DNA of 64,000 bases from Incurvaria masculella (GCA_946894095.1 OX335646.2:16362077-16426076), one strand, 5' to 3'. Shown: positions 21,501 through 29,690, numbered from the stretch's first letter. Numbers and translations are program-made. The notes: a model not told the origin generated them from the letters alone.

Positions 21501-22446
21501 AAAGTGAGCCATGCCCCGCGCCCCACACTGCAGACAGTGCATTGTCAAACTGGATTCTATAAAGGACCATTTATAACTTTAGACCCCTAAGAATTTTAAA
21601 TTATCTTTTAAAAAATTTGCAGACCAAAATCAAAACACGCGTTCACATACAATTTCTGCATTCATTTTACACGTAAGTAAAGATTATAGTCAAAGACAGT
21701 TTATTTGAAAAAATACACATGAAACGCCCACAAAAGCCTGGCCTACTGCTATCTCTTTCTGTTAGATCATAGATTAAGGCAAAAAAACAAACCACATTTT
21801 TGGCTGTCTGTAAATTTGTCCGGATTTTTGCCTTAGAGGGAAAATTTGTAAAATAGATAAGGTCTTAATTTATAGACAAATAATAAATGTTTACGACTCT
21901 GAATTTGGATTTTCTGTCCAAATTTGGACCTTTGTTGTTGGCCATAAAGTGCAAATCATGGTATTTTTTAATATCACTTTGTCACCAAAATGTCCAGATT
22001 TTTTTACACATGTCCGTCTTTATGTCGGGGCTTGCCAAATTTAGTAATGGATACCCTAAGCGTACATGAAAACCCAGCGGCATTGCTATCGATACTGACC
22101 TGGGTAGAGGGATGGCAGAGATCGACGGGTGTTGGCGGACAAATTCTACTCATGGGCAAACTTTAAAACATTACAGAGTGTACTTCCATTACATGTGACT
22201 TTATTCAATCCAAAATAATAAATTATTCTGAAATAATCAAATAGCTCGCCTAATAAATCGGCTCAAACATTTTCAAATTGATAATTGATTGAAAATTATT
22301 TTTGTGGTTGTGTTAGATTCTGAGCGTATGTACACACACAATTTTCTGATATATGTGTCTATGTTCAGGTGGCAGTGAGCGACAATCTGTACAACTTTAT
22401 CCACGACCTCTGGCTGCAGAACGCGCCCATCGGCGAGCTCTCTTGA
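415..22446 (+). CDS. NAPRT: Nicotinate phosphoribosyltransferase gene, 5'-partial, nine exons
   Basis: The product makes nicotinate mononucleotide from nicotinate and PRPP with ATP, in the cytosol, as the first step of the Preiss-Handler route to NAD. Nine exons (415-541, 832-915, 8837-8964, 11586-11898, 15685-15950, 17797-17915, 19824-19985, 21375-21503, 22369-22446) join in frame through AG/GT sites and end at TGA 22444-22446. They give 1406 coding bases, about 468 residues, against about 540 for the animal enzyme, so roughly 70 N-terminal residues lie upstream of the window. Recognisable family segments in order are [57 protein letters not shown] (phosphorylatable His region), [25 protein letters not shown] and DCFGIGTHL. 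No frame break was seen in the nine exons. Exons 3 to 9 are much more GC-rich than exons 1 and 2 and than the introns. Recognition is from family knowledge; the exon limits are read directly. Confidence 0.93.
832..915 (+). CDS. NAPRT: NAPRT exon 2 of window
   Basis: The acceptor is TCTTTTCAG ending at 831 and the donor is GTTAGT at 916. Two bases from the previous exon plus A complete Arg, giving [11 protein letters not shown], followed by a stretch containing [13 protein letters not shown]. This is the start of the substrate-binding core of the family. The following intron is about 7.9 kb and full of repeats. Confidence 0.9.
1105..1129. repeat. Perfect 11-bp hairpin with 3-base loop
   Basis: Arms CTCATAGCAAC and GTTGCTATGAG are exact inverted copies around ATC. 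The surrounding 70 bases (about 1029-1100) recur in reverse orientation at about 35985-36075, so this belongs to a dispersed repeat in a NAPRT intron. Confidence 0.7.
1554..2252 (+). mobile_element. SINE copy with type-2 tRNA-like head, split by a MITE
   Basis: Positions 1554-1608 resemble the tRNA-like head of the copy at 53617 (A-box-like TAGCTCAGTG). The body resumes at about 1922 with CATCTCTGAGCG and runs through GGTACCATCGTATTG and the tail CCATGTCCAGTTACATAAAA to 2252. A foldback element at 1609-1921 interrupts it. Near-identical AGTGAAGCAC and AGTGCAGCAT at the two junctions look like an aged target-site duplication. Confidence 0.75.
1609..1921. mobile_element. Foldback MITE with long terminal inverted repeats
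   Basis: Positions 1609-1667 and 1814-1872 are inverted copies over about 59 bases with a few mismatches (CGTGAAGCAAGGA and TCCTTGCTTCACG are central). A related, internally shortened copy lies at about 60763-60947. No coding capacity is visible. It is inserted in the SINE at 1554-2252, so it is the younger of the two. Confidence 0.72.
2253..3119. other. NAPRT intron, no gene seen
   Basis: This is AT-rich intronic DNA with several A-runs between 2840 and 3000. The short open frames here have no recognisable domains. Confidence 0.6.
3120..3363 (+). mobile_element. SINE copy, 5'-truncated
   Basis: The body starts near the CTACTAGGTGGTAGGG motif, contains GGTACCATCGCATTGGATGA and CCATGCTTATAAAG, and ends CATGTCCAGTTACATAAAAAA. 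The tRNA-like head is missing. A short piece of the same body in reverse orientation follows at about 3368-3412. Confidence 0.82.
3494..3776 (+). mobile_element. SINE copy, 5'-truncated
   Basis: This starts AGCATGGTTCGGAATC, contains GGTACCATAGCATTGGATGA and AATGTAGCCGTGCTCATAAA, and ends CCATGTCAGGTTGCATGAAAA. It has the same body as the neighbouring copy at 3120 and the same orientation. Confidence 0.83.
4150..5180 (+). pseudogene. Decayed R4/Dong-like non-LTR retrotransposon, 3' part
   Basis: Broken frames encode the C-terminal region of a restriction-like-endonuclease LINE. Before 4330 come [23 protein letters not shown] residues. In the frame 4339-4824 there is a zinc-knuckle-like motif [18 protein letters not shown]. 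In the frame 4803-5177 come [20 protein letters not shown] and then [14 protein letters not shown] and FLVDITI. At least one frameshift separates the two main frames near 4800. The 3' end is AT-rich after 5177. The upstream RT is absent. Clade assignment is from remembered features of R4/Dong C-termini and is an inference. Confidence 0.7.
5447..5677. mobile_element. MITE of the TTCTCACCTAAATTGG family
   Basis: The left end reads AACTTCTCACCTAAATTGG and the right end reads TTTTTAGGTGAGAACTCAGA, which are inverted relatives. Interior motifs such as TTTGCGAGTCCGGGTTTGAT recur in the copies at 29440, 31362, 54528 and 61887. Confidence 0.68.
5680..6595. other. NAPRT intron, no gene seen
   Basis: AT-rich intronic sequence. 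Short frames have no recognisable product. Confidence 0.5.
6596..6836 (+). mobile_element. CCGT-family interspersed repeat (short CCGT tract)
   Basis: It begins AGGGTTCCATACCCAAATGG, contains CAGGGCTGTATCTCATGAAC and AATTTTCACAGAGTGTGTAT, and ends CGAGTCCGACTCGCATTGGG. The CCGT tract has nearly vanished here. The left flank is a run of T. The other copies are at 24382, 59305 and 61342. Confidence 0.8.
7237..8095 (+). mobile_element. Unclassified interspersed element
   Basis: The left end is CTAGCAGCCCGTCCCGGCTT followed by TGCACGGGC. The right end is AATCCGTTGCATAGTTTTAA, then AGGGACATAGGGATATAGGG and GCGACTTTGTTTTATACTAT. I associate this pair of ends with a widespread arthropod repeat. A GC-rich patch sits at 7450-7520. 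No coding frame is preserved. Confidence 0.55.
8096..8836. other. NAPRT intron, no gene seen
   Basis: AT-rich up to 8630, then mixed composition leading to the polypyrimidine-poor acceptor CATTTCAG at 8836. Open frames on both strands here run into the exon and have no independent support. Confidence 0.5.
8837..8964 (+). CDS. NAPRT: NAPRT exon 3 of window
   Basis: The acceptor TTTCAG ends at 8836 and the donor GTGAGT starts at 8965. With two bases from exon 2 it reads [20 protein letters not shown], then an Arg-rich stretch and [12 protein letters not shown]. The ATNAARYR segment lies in the family's core barrel. It is GC-rich relative to the flanking intron. Confidence 0.92.
8992..9068 (-). 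mobile_element. SINE 3' fragment
   Basis: Read on the minus strand it gives the end of the SINE body and the CCATGATCAGTTACGTAAAA tail. The rest of this copy (9405-9668) is separated from it by an RTE-like fragment. Confidence 0.6.
9195..9404 (+). pseudogene. RTE-like retrotransposon C-terminal scrap
   Basis: The frame encodes [17 protein letters not shown] and [20 protein letters not shown]. This is the typical C-terminal tail of insect RTE-type reverse transcriptases (RWADDI...W.R.A.....W...GEAYVQQW). Nothing of the polymerase remains. It sits between two parts of one SINE, so it is probably an insertion accompanied by a deletion. Confidence 0.68.
9405..9668 (-). mobile_element. SINE copy, 5' half with tRNA-like head
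   Basis: Minus strand: the head GGCTAGTACCTCAGGGGCGC lies near 9655, followed by the body through GGTACCATCGCATTTGATGA. This is the head-proximal part of the copy whose tail is at 8992-9068. Confidence 0.75.
9780..11585. other. NAPRT intron; hairpin and GC-rich patch, no gene seen
   Basis: Mostly AT-rich, with a small (ACAAAT)n tract near 10088 and the perfect hairpin listed at 10312. Positions 11160-11350 are strongly GC-rich with overlapping frames on both strands, but I see no domain and no good splice frame. Confidence 0.5.
10312..10359. repeat. Perfect 20-bp inverted repeat with 8-base loop
   Basis: Arms 10312-10331 and 10340-10359 (TCCTATCCTAGTTCGCTTCC and its exact reverse complement) flank CATATTGT. 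It is preceded by CAACGCCAC, a motif also found near the ends of the repeats at 20512 and 57948. Confidence 0.85.
11586..11898 (+). CDS. NAPRT: NAPRT exon 4 of window
   Basis: The acceptor is CCCTTGCAG ending at 11585 and the donor is GTATCA at 11899. It encodes [19 protein letters not shown], then [12 protein letters not shown], where the second His of THAHS corresponds by family knowledge to the phosphorylated active-site histidine, and ends ALVDTYDVK plus two bases. At 313 bp it is the longest exon here and is strongly GC-rich. The frame runs on past the donor to 12076, but the splice to exon 5 restores the family sequence [16 protein letters not shown]. Confidence 0.94.
11899..13861. other. 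NAPRT intron, no gene seen
   Basis: The first 100 bases after the donor are very GC-rich (GGGCGCGGCGCG region near 11930), then the sequence becomes AT-rich. No domain-bearing frame was seen. Confidence 0.55.
13862..15263 (+). pseudogene. Jockey-like non-LTR retrotransposon, 5'-truncated and frameshifted
   Basis: The reverse transcriptase half starts [19 protein letters not shown] and includes [43 protein letters not shown] and the catalytic YADD (near 14320). The frame then breaks near 14370. The thumb and C-terminal part continues in the frame 14526-15218 with [20 protein letters not shown] and [20 protein letters not shown]. The 3' end is GCGCATTACATAAAAAAAAA at 15246-15263. The endonuclease and ORF1 are missing. 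The preserved 3' region and poly(A) indicate normal 5' truncation during integration, followed by decay. Related C-terminal or 3' scraps lie at 50869 and 57250. Confidence 0.85.
15270..15345 (-). mobile_element. SINE body fragment
   Basis: Minus strand: it contains CAATGCGATCATTGGATTAA-like body sequence and CGAAACGGCAATGAAAA. It abuts the poly(A) of the jockey-like element. Confidence 0.55.
15488..15660 (-). mobile_element. SINE 5' part with tRNA-like head
   Basis: Minus strand: a GGCTCGTGGCTTAGCAGCGT-like head (B-box-like GGTTCAAATCC near 15613) followed by CATTTCGTCACGAATGCGAG. It ends about 25 bp before the acceptor of NAPRT exon 5, so it supplies part of the branch-point region. Confidence 0.7.
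15685..15950 (+). CDS. NAPRT: NAPRT exon 5 of window
   Basis: The acceptor is GCTTGCTTCAG ending at 15684 and the donor is GTGAGA at 15951. It encodes [20 protein letters not shown], then [15 protein letters not shown] (the nicotinate phosphoribosyltransferase signature), [16 protein letters not shown] and DCFGIGTHL. These are core substrate and PRPP-binding segments. Damaged partial copies of this exon and its donor follow directly (15989-16508). Confidence 0.94.
15989..16508 (+). pseudogene. Tandem array of three partial NAPRT exon-5 copies
   Basis: Three segments repeat the 3' part of exon 5 with its downstream intron start. Copy A, 15989-16052, is only the last 64 bases and looks identical to the exon. 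Copy B, 16087-16276, and copy C, 16311-about 16507, start at SGNLAYLS and SGNRAYLS respectively. B and C share changes (SGN, TTFKN, FKVPW) and each has private ones (for example FG-proximal C to Y in C). All lack the exon's acceptor and first 70 or so bases; A and B keep GTGAGACGTG at the donor. The links between copies read AATATTGTTGAAATGACTTC. They are probably not spliced in, because no polypyrimidine tract or acceptor precedes them. Confidence 0.85.
16509..17204. other. NAPRT intron, no gene seen
   Basis: AT-rich, with no recognisable repeat or frame. Confidence 0.5.
17205..17739 (+). mobile_element. MITE of the TTAA-flanked GGTGGCCCA family, left end eroded
   Basis: About 540 bp, matching the tandem copies at 33535 and 34076 throughout (for example AAGACAGGCTCC, CTTATAGCTAAAAGTAAACC, CATCTAGTTCGATC). 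The right end is GGGCCCACC followed by TTAA (17736-17739). The left TTAA and outer inverted repeat have decayed. Confidence 0.8.
17797..17915 (+). CDS. NAPRT: NAPRT exon 6 of window
   Basis: The acceptor TCACAG ends at 17796 and the donor GTAAGA starts at 17916. Joined to exon 5 it reads [17 protein letters not shown], then [19 protein letters not shown] and IPGHKE. The family places this after the FGIGTHL loop. The upstream acceptor lies 57 bp past the TTAA-flanked MITE. Confidence 0.93.
17916..18537. other. NAPRT intron, no gene seen
   Basis: Nothing recognisable besides a short open frame at 17940-18233 without domains. Confidence 0.5.
18538..18955 (-). mobile_element. SINE copy, near full length, type-1 head
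   Basis: Minus strand: the head GGCTCGTAGCTCAGGGGCGC (A-box TAGCTCAGGGG) lies near 18945, followed by the body and the tail TCCGGTTACATAAAA near 18540. At about 415 bp it is among the most complete copies in the window. Confidence 0.85.
19128..19263. repeat. Imperfect foldback of about 136 bp
   Basis: AAGTGAAC at the left and GTTCACTT at the right are inverted. Inner segments GCGCAAAGGCTGCACAGAA and TTCTGTGCAGGCGTTTGCGC pair with one mismatch. It has the look of a small MITE in a NAPRT intron. Confidence 0.6.
19339..19563. mobile_element. Foldback MITE of the GGTTACCATGG family
   Basis: The left arm GGTTACCATGGTAAG with GGTGAATAGCAGGTGAACAG and the right arm CTGTTTACCTGCTATTCACT with ATCATGGTGACC are inverted relatives over about 50 bp. 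A second copy at 62303-62515 shares TTTAGTTGCATTTTG. Confidence 0.75.
19824..19985 (+). CDS. NAPRT: NAPRT exon 7 of window
   Basis: The acceptor GTCGGCAG ends at 19823 and the donor GTTAGT starts at 19986. It encodes [19 protein letters not shown], then a linker, [17 protein letters not shown] and RLYT. It is 54 whole codons, phase 0 at both ends. The [14 protein letters not shown] segment is typical of the C-terminal part of animal NAPRT. Confidence 0.94.
19986..20511. other. NAPRT intron, no gene seen
   Basis: AT-rich intronic sequence without a recognised element. Confidence 0.5.
20512..20795 (+). mobile_element. Dispersed repeat, relative of the element at 57948
   Basis: GAGTAGGGATAATAAAAGGC and CACAGGTGGCGTTGCAATTC recur in reverse orientation near 58268-58315. 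The other end (CTAGTTCTGGCAGTGATGGG, GAAATGTCATAGTACC) matches about 57998-58055. This copy lacks the terminal inverted repeat seen at 57948. Confidence 0.7.
20793..20940 (-). mobile_element. Probable LINE 3' end
   Basis: TTGATTGATTGAAAATTCTT followed by TATTACGCC and an A-rich stretch, then GGGGCGCAAAGGCGGGCTTA. This resembles reversed 3' ends of lepidopteran LINEs with short tandem tails. There is no coding part. The call is tentative. Confidence 0.4.
21020..21150. repeat. TA / ACAT-rich microsatellite tract
   Basis: (ACAT)n near 21023, then TATATATATA and TGTATATATATA at about 21100-21130, in a NAPRT intron. Confidence 0.8.
21375..21503 (+). CDS. NAPRT: NAPRT exon 8 of window
   Basis: The acceptor GCGGCAG ends at 21374 and the donor GTGAGC starts at 21504. 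It encodes [20 protein letters not shown], then [20 protein letters not shown] and PYK, 43 whole codons. This is the conserved C-terminal domain of NAPRT. Confidence 0.94.
21504..22368. other. Last NAPRT intron, no other gene seen
   Basis: AT-rich, with a good acceptor TATGTTCAG at 22368. No recognised repeat. Confidence 0.5.
22369..22446 (+). CDS. NAPRT: NAPRT last exon with stop codon
   Basis: It encodes [20 protein letters not shown] then IGELS and TGA at 22444-22446. The ending (VS..LY...H.LWL...PI.EL) is the family's normal C-terminus, so the protein is complete at this end. The 3' UTR follows. AAATAAAA at about 23185-23192 is one possible polyadenylation signal, but the true site cannot be set from sequence alone. 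Confidence 0.93.
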   Translation: MAVSDNLYNFIHDLWLQNAPIGELS

Positions 22447-24381
22447 GACCCCGACCTCCCCTAGCGACCCCTCCCACTGACCCGACGCACAACTATAAAC
22501 TCAATGTGGCCGCTTGCTGTATGACACTATCTCTTCGTTCCGTCCTTTTGAATGACACATAGTCTCCACTATGTGTTCTGGGCAATTTGATTGAGAAGAG
22601 GTAACTAAGGTGTACAATCTGATCAGAGCTGAAAACAAGCCTGAGTGATATACGTATTTTATAAAGTATGATATAGTTTATATGTGCTATTGAATTAGCA
22701 CAAATTTTGACATAGAGAAACATTTAGTATATAGAGACTTCGAATCGAAACCGAACTAGCCTTCAGGAGTATTTAGCAAACTTACTGTTTCTTTGAGGTA
22801 CTGATGCTGTACTGACTTGTTTTCCATCATTATAGGCGATACACGTCTGGCAAGTACTCCATTGCACACTGGGAAACTGTAAGCATGCAAAATGTTATGT
22901 GTAGATACGTTTTAACTTGAGTGAGAACTTTATGTGAGCAACCATTGAAGGTTGCTCACATTTGGTAGAGTTGAGAGTTGGTAGAATTTTTTTCATAAAC
23001 ACTTTCCTACTTTGCATTCCAGGACTACGCTACCTTGTTGGACGAATGTATATTAAAAAAAAATCTGGGTGTTAAGCACTGATGCTTTGCGTGTCGCTAG
23101 TAATGTAAGGTTGAAAGAGTTCATATAAAAAAACAATACCTTTGTAGTGATATGAGTATTTAACAAATAGGAATTTTGATTTCTAAATAAAATGCGTTTA
23201 GCGCGAAAATAATGCATGCAGGCCTCGTGAAGAAATTTTATATGTATACACGTGCGTAATATAACGCCGCTTACCCAGAGGGGTTGGCAGAGATGCCTCC
23301 TCTTCCTCGTCCCTTTATACATGCTGTTCAATAGCGGGCGCTACGAATTATATCCCGCCCCTTCATAAATTTTGTAGTTTAGGCACTAAGATTGGAAAAT
23401 ATCCTCGCTGTAAACATGCAATACAGAGTGAATCGAACACAATGAGGACCAATTGGTATCCATGTATTAAGTTATAATTACATATTTATAACCATGGAAA
23501 ACATAGAAAAGTAGGGAGTTTTCTATATTAGGAAATACAATTTGAAGGCCTTATTAAGACATGGAAGAGATTTCAAGTTAGGCTACTCACGAATTCTTTT
23601 ACCCGCAATTAGAAATGGAATAATAGATTATTTTGTAAACTTTGTAATGAAAACTTTTTTAACTAAATATAATTATGAGTTCTACGGTTTTCATTCAAAT
23701 GTTAAAATTGTCTAATAAATATATTAGGGAATCATGTTTAAAGGAAAGTAAATAAAAAGTGTGCATACACCATATACCGGTTGCAAACGTGTTGGTACAT
23801 ACAATTTGGCATGTGATTCTACAGATAAAATAGGCAAATTTTTATTCAGCCTTTTTCCTAATTTCGAAAAATATTAAATTTAAATTTAATATTTTTCTAA
23901 TCCCATAAATTTTTTGTAACCAATATTTTAAGGAAATAACTAAAATGTTTCATGATTTTAACATAATAAAATATACATTTGAGCTAATTTTGCCCCAAAA
24001 ATCACAGGCACAGAGTTAATTTAGCACTGAATGAACACTATATTGTCTAGTCTTTTGGACGTAGGAGGAAATGATGGTGTATTGAGACTTAGGATAATAA
24101 AGATGTTAACATGTTAATGTTTTTAGTCTATAATCTTAGTAATGTTTTTATTTTGCCTTTTTTTAAACAATAACTTTGTTCGAAATAAGCAATGCATCTG
24201 ATATTTCCATGATTGAGTTAGTCAATAGGTACTGATTACAAGTACGACTTATATTACTTATTTATAAGTAATATAAGTGGTTATATTTGGCTTATTACTA
24301 GTTCAATCGTCGATTTTGCTAACTAACTCTATTGTATAAAGCATTTTACTTACACACCAAATCTGCTGTCAATTGATTTTT
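22447..24381. other. NAPRT 3' UTR and intergenic DNA
   Basis: AT-rich sequence without a recognised gene. Candidate AATAAA-type signals occur at about 23185 and later. Short frames here lack domains. Confidence 0.5.
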
Positions 24382-24700
24382 AGGGTTCCGTACCCAAAGG
24401 GTGAAAACGGAACCCTATTACTAAGCCTCCGCTGTCCGTCCGTCCGTCCGTCCGTCCGTCCGTCCGTCCGTCCGTCTGTCCGTCTGTCACAGGGCTGTAT
24501 CTCAGTAACCGTTACAGGTAGACAGCTGAAATTTTCACAGAGTGTGTATTTATTTTGCCGCTATAACAACAAATAGGTAAGATTAAAAAATAATTAAAAT
24601 TAAAGGGGGCTCCCATACAAAAAACGTGATTTTTTTGTTTTATTTTTTACGATGGTACGGAACCCTTCGTGTGCGAGTCCGACTCGCACTTGGCCGGTTT
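24382..24700 (+). mobile_element. CCGT-family interspersed repeat, best copy
   Basis: It starts AGGGTTCCGTACCCAAAGGG, has a (CCGT)n microsatellite of about 11 units at 24434-24476, then CAGGGCTGTATCTCAGTAAC and GTACGGAACCCTTCGTGTGC, and ends CTCGCACTTGGCCGG. T-runs flank both sides. A short open frame across the microsatellite is an artefact of the repeat. Confidence 0.88.
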
Positions 24701-27700
24701 TTTCATATTTGTATAGAAATATATCTCCTTATAAATAATTAACTGGATTCCAGCATTTTTTTAAATTCTAAGTAATTCACTTTTATTCTGGACAGGCGAT
24801 TTATTCTTTGGTTTCCTAAAATTTCGCCTTTATTGAATGGCCTAACTTTCAAATTGCAAAAGACTGCTTCGCTCGTCGTTCGTTACTCTGTCAAAATTTT
24901 GACTCATAATACCATTAGCGAACCAATGCCACAAATCAATTCGCATCGACGCCATTTTACGTTTTGCTGATCGATATGGATATCAATCCAACTCCTATAA
25001 CGCCCGCTAGAGGCGCTGGTATTTTTTTTTTTTTCATATCGATGATTGATTTCACTAAGCAATATTGCGTGCTAAGCAGAACTCCTAGTAGGCTTGCGGT
25101 TGAAAGCTTGAGTGAACGTTTATGCAGTGTATCCTGCCGGAAAACTTTTGGCAAGGATCATGAGAATTCGGTTCGAGACATTCCACTTGAGGTTATTAGA
25201 TTGACAGGAAGTGCCTGTGTACGTTGAAGCGCCCTTAAAATGGAGTCCATTCACCTATGTATTTGTTATGTATCTTTATCTGTAACCAAATAATAATAAT
25301 GCAATTTTCAGGGTATTTTTTAGAGAATGACAGTTTTGTAAATCATTGAGATAAAACAATTTAACAAATGGTACAGTTCATTTTTTAATTACCAAACCCA
25401 TAGGCAAGAATATTTTTAAATACTAAATGTATACTGACAAATATTTAACGTTAAATTTAAAAATTAAGTTTAAATCGAATTATTATGTTGTATCAAGTGG
25501 TAAATATTGTGAAGAGTGGCTTACTACAAATTTATTTCTAGTGTTAGTTGTTCACTATAGTTTATAATTCTTCTTACACACCTAGAAAGCTAAGAAATTG
25601 CAGTGGAATTACTTGTAAATGTTTATTTATAATTGTGTTTTTATTGCAGTCTAATACAAATGGCTAGAACTATAATGTAAATACTATAATGGCATTGCCG
25701 TAAGGTTAAATGAACAAAAATATGTGCTGGATTAAGTTTATAAAAGATTTATCTCTGTTGATTGCTATATTTATAGTATGCGCTAAAACTCAAAATAGCT
25801 CTTTATTGAATAAAAAAATGTTAATTTCGAGTAAAATACTTTAATTAATGTCAAATTGTATCTTATTAAATGCCATCATATAAGCTCTTTTCACTGCTTC
25901 TTTCACTAAAAGTGTAGGTGCCGTGTCGCAACCTCCTTCAGAATATTTGAGCACAGCTGCTACATTGTGGTAGATGGAAATCGTAAATAAATTAAATTGC
26001 TATTTCAACTAACTCAAATGAAATCAAGTGTTACGTCATTGAACAGGCGTAACCTTAACCAGGAAGTAGGAAATATTAAATTTTAATCAAGCGGAATTGT
26101 AAATTCAGAATCATAATACCTATCGACATGATTTCATGTTACATGACATCCTTGCGTTAATGGAACCCTTAATTTTGTTTTATGTTATAATTTTGAACGT
26201 GTAATTAAGGCACATTTACCCTGATATCGGTTTTATCCAAATATATCTGGCAATTGAATTCATGGCTAAAAAAAATCTGAGTTTCAAAATCAATATGTTA
26301 TGTTATGACTACTGCATCTGTGAACTAGTAATAATTTAATTAAAAATCCACTAAAAACATTCTCAGTATGTTTTTTTTGCTTCTATAAATGTAGGAAGCG
26401 TAGACCTTAGGGCTCCGTACCATGCTAGGTCACTCTAAGATATTACACTCATCAAGCTCAAATATATTAAAATGCAAACTAATTGAAAAACACTAAAGGT
26501 AGTGTGAGCAACGCGTATGTAATGTACGGTTTAATTCAAAAGTCCCATAGCACATTCCAAAGCGATTGCTTTGAGGCGCTCGCATCGCGCGGAGGTGTGG
26601 CGGGAGGAGGGGATCGCACCGCCCGTGCGGGTTGCGGTAGGACGACCCGCCTGAAGGCTGATCGGCCGGGGACGGGGCATGCCACATGTGCAAATGACAA
26701 TTTATGTCGTCATTGGTACATATGGTGGCACTGGCGGTGTCATCCGTGTCAGCGGATTGAATGCGTGTGCATGCGGGTCACCGGTTTTTTTTTCCATAAC
26801 TATTCTGATGTCCGAAGTTATTTCTACATCAGATAATGTATCACACCTGTAAAGCTGGCCCAGGTGAACGTCCCTAACCTGTATTATAATACTTCTGAGC
26901 TTGATAATTAAAGTAACTCTGAGATATTAACAAATAACTGAGAGTCTAGCGTGGCACAGAGTGTTTATACAATTTCTGTAAACTTGGTTACATTATCAAG
27001 AGAGAACATAACATTTAGTTCCCTTTGGAACTTTTTAGTGCTACTTTAAGAAATAAATAAATGTTTTGAAATAATGCAGTATTTTTTATTTATTATGACA
27101 ATTTACATAACTAGACAATTTAAGGGGCAAATGTACTACAGAATTGCAAGTAATTTCACGAATTGTCACTGAATTGACAAACTTTCTTGGAGGCTGCGAA
27201 AACCATACTTTGGGGAAAATACCTAGCATTCCACAATTTACAGGATCGGTTGGTTCTTTCTGCATTAATTTGTCATAAGCTATGGTAAGAGCTATGGTAG
27301 AGTAATGTTGATCCATTAATGATTTTATTAAAATCAACCCTCAAATTTAAGCAAAGCTTATCAAAGGACCTAAAACAGCAGTAAGCGAACAACATTAGTA
27401 TGTGGATACTAGTTTTAAACCCAAGACTACGGCGCACCCGCCAGACATACCAGGTGGTACCTGCTCCTACTTTTTGTAACACTACTTATAGTATGTAAGT
27501 TATTAGTACCGCGGTCACTATTCATTTTAAAAGATAAATGCCTTTCTGCTCACGGCATTATTTGCGGCTCGAAACGTGCTCCGCATAAAAAATACAATGA
27601 GTAAAAAGTAATTTATTTTTAAAAAAGGACTGCTTATTTATAGTAATCGTTTTTTTTTATGTCGCAGAGGATGTTTAGTCTATCACAGACCGTATTAACA

Positions 27701-28039
27701 AATGCCTATGTATGTACAAACTTCATCCTCATAACCATAGAAAAATGATTTTTTGTCTATGCCGTAACCGCCACACATTGGACTTTGTTCTTGCATTACC
27801 TTACATTTCCCCTGACAAATACCAATACCTACTGTGGCATTCTACCTCTTACGCATGTAAGCTCCTTACAAATGTGGTTTACTAATCATTTGAAACCATT
27901 GTTCCAATTTAATTATTATTTATTATCAAACATCAGGCAACAAATACCTGTGTTTGAACGTTTTGTAACTATTTGTAAGAATTTTTTTTTTCTGTAAATC
28001 TATTTTCCGATTCTTTGTGTATTCACGGATACATTTCAC
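24701..28039. other. Intergenic, no gene seen
   Basis: Mostly AT-rich. 26570-26760 is GC-richer with an ORF of 117 codons (26483-26836) that lacks a domain or splice context. 24964-25227 has an 87-codon frame, also unrecognised. Confidence 0.45.
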
Positions 28040-28180
28040 AAAAAAACAAAAACATGCAGACAGATTTTTGTTCCCTGATATTAGATGTCAAATGTCAAGT
28101 AAATTGGAACAGTGGTTTTAAAATTATTTGTAAACTATATATGAAGTGCGTAATTTTCTGATGCTTACGGGCCCATTAAA
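28040..28180 (+). repeat. Dispersed repeat containing ACAGTGGTTTT
   Basis: GATATTAGATGTCAAAT, AACAGTGGTTTTAAAATTAT and CTGATGCTTACGGGCCCA recur, diverged, at 54120-54285 and 56535-56620. The type is unknown. Confidence 0.55.
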
Positions 28181-28417
28181 CAGTCTTATTTGGATAAGTT
28201 TCAGTCTGAACTGTACTAATAGAATTCCACACTAAGGAGGCGTTAGAAACCATAAATCAGCCAACCAAGGAAGGAATAATTGAAATAAGGAAACAAATAT
28301 CTAAAAGCATTAATAATATTTTTATTCAAAATTATTTTGAAGTGATTTCTACAGTTCTACTTATAGGTACTACGTATATTTGATGAATCAGACACATTAC
28401 AAAATTCCCAAAATCGA

Positions 28418-28572
28418 GTGGTCAGCCTGAATTCCCACCTAAATTGGCGTTTACGGCAAACCGATCGACTGGCGTTTTCCGTAAAAACGTCAAACTCCAT
28501 ACAAGTTTTTACCAGACTTTCTTTTTTACTTTACTTCTTTACTTCTTCAAGCTGTCAAAGCATCGATATAAA
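28418..28572 (+). mobile_element. MITE of the TTCTCACCTAAATTGG family, left half
   Basis: GTGGTCAGCCTGAATTCCCA, CCTAAATTGGCGTTTACGGC and CTTCTTCAAGCTGTCAAAG match the intact foldback at 61887-62144. The right arm is missing. Confidence 0.68.
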
Positions 28573-29439
28573 GAAAACATTTAGATCCGTTCTGAGCTTT
28601 CTCCCTGCGTGTCAAGTCAGGTACTCTAATTCGAACTATTTAGAGTACCAGAGCTGTCAGTTTCGATACACCCGTCACGGCGTTCGCGCGTGTTTGCCGA
28701 TTGTATAGGTGCTGATCTATGGTAGAAGAAAGGAAGAATTATGCCGTCGTTTGTAGTGTAAACATGTAAAACGATTACGGGAAAGCCAAGACGGAAGATA
28801 GAATCACATATCACAGGTTTTCTATCGAAATTTTATCAAATGGCGTTGTATTATGGTGATATGTGTGGCAAGTATGGCGTACGGTGCGGTGTCGTTATCG
28901 TGATATCCGACATTGAACGACAAAACTATCGGAAAAGCCGGTATCTCTTTCTAGCATAAGTATTTTCTATGAAGTACTTCACTATAGGTCTCTGTCAGTC
29001 ATGCATTTGTGGTGTGAGTGTGTGTGTATCGCGTTCGCCGGAGGATGGTGTTCTCTCAGACAAGTGCGCGCCCTTTCTAGCAAACATGATTTTCCTATTT
29101 AGCCCTCTCGCTCTCATGCAACAGAATGCGACGGATAACTGAGTGATACCAGGTTAAGAAAAAGATCTCTGAGGTGAGGATTAATACGAAAGTTCCTAAT
29201 TTAAATTACCTGATTCGTGTAATGTTTTGTGTGTTAATTTAATATTCAAATTTTATAATTGGTTATAAATAGTAATATGAGTATGTTATGAATAATTTAG
29301 ATAGCAAAACGTTTGTTGATTCAAAATTAGAACTGAGAGCGGGAAAATAAAAATTTCATGAAGGCGACACTATAGGCTAGAGGGGAAAACGAGTTGAAAC
29401 GGTCTCTTGTATGATGTTTGACTTTGATGGCGCTTCTAG

Positions 29440-29690
29440 TTGATTTTTTAGTTCAATGTGTCAAAGTCAAACTCGGACTTCCGATTTGTTTGAAAACGCG
29501 GAGTGGACGTAAACCGCAACGTCGACGTATTTACGGCAACGTTGAGGAAGCTGTCAAATCAAACTCGGACTCGCAACTGTTAGTTCGCTTAACGCCCACT
29601 GCGAGCGCTCTACAATTTCTCTATACATTGGAAAACGCCAGTCGATCGTTTTGACGTAACGCTAATTTAGGTGACAACTGGGACTTCGGG
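29440..29690 (+). mobile_element. MITE of the TTCTCACCTAAATTGG family, right part
   Basis: AAACTCGGACTTCCGATTTG, CGTCGACGTATTTACGGCAA and the end TTTAGGTGACAACTGGGACT match the copy at 54528-54841. The left end is not recognisable. Confidence 0.68.

Noticed and set aside
24373..24576. Ser/Val/Arg-repeat peptide frame
   Set aside because: It is produced by the CCGT microsatellite inside an interspersed repeat.
26483..26836. 117-codon frame in a GC-richer patch
   Set aside because: No domain, no splice context and ordinary codon drift. Treated as chance.
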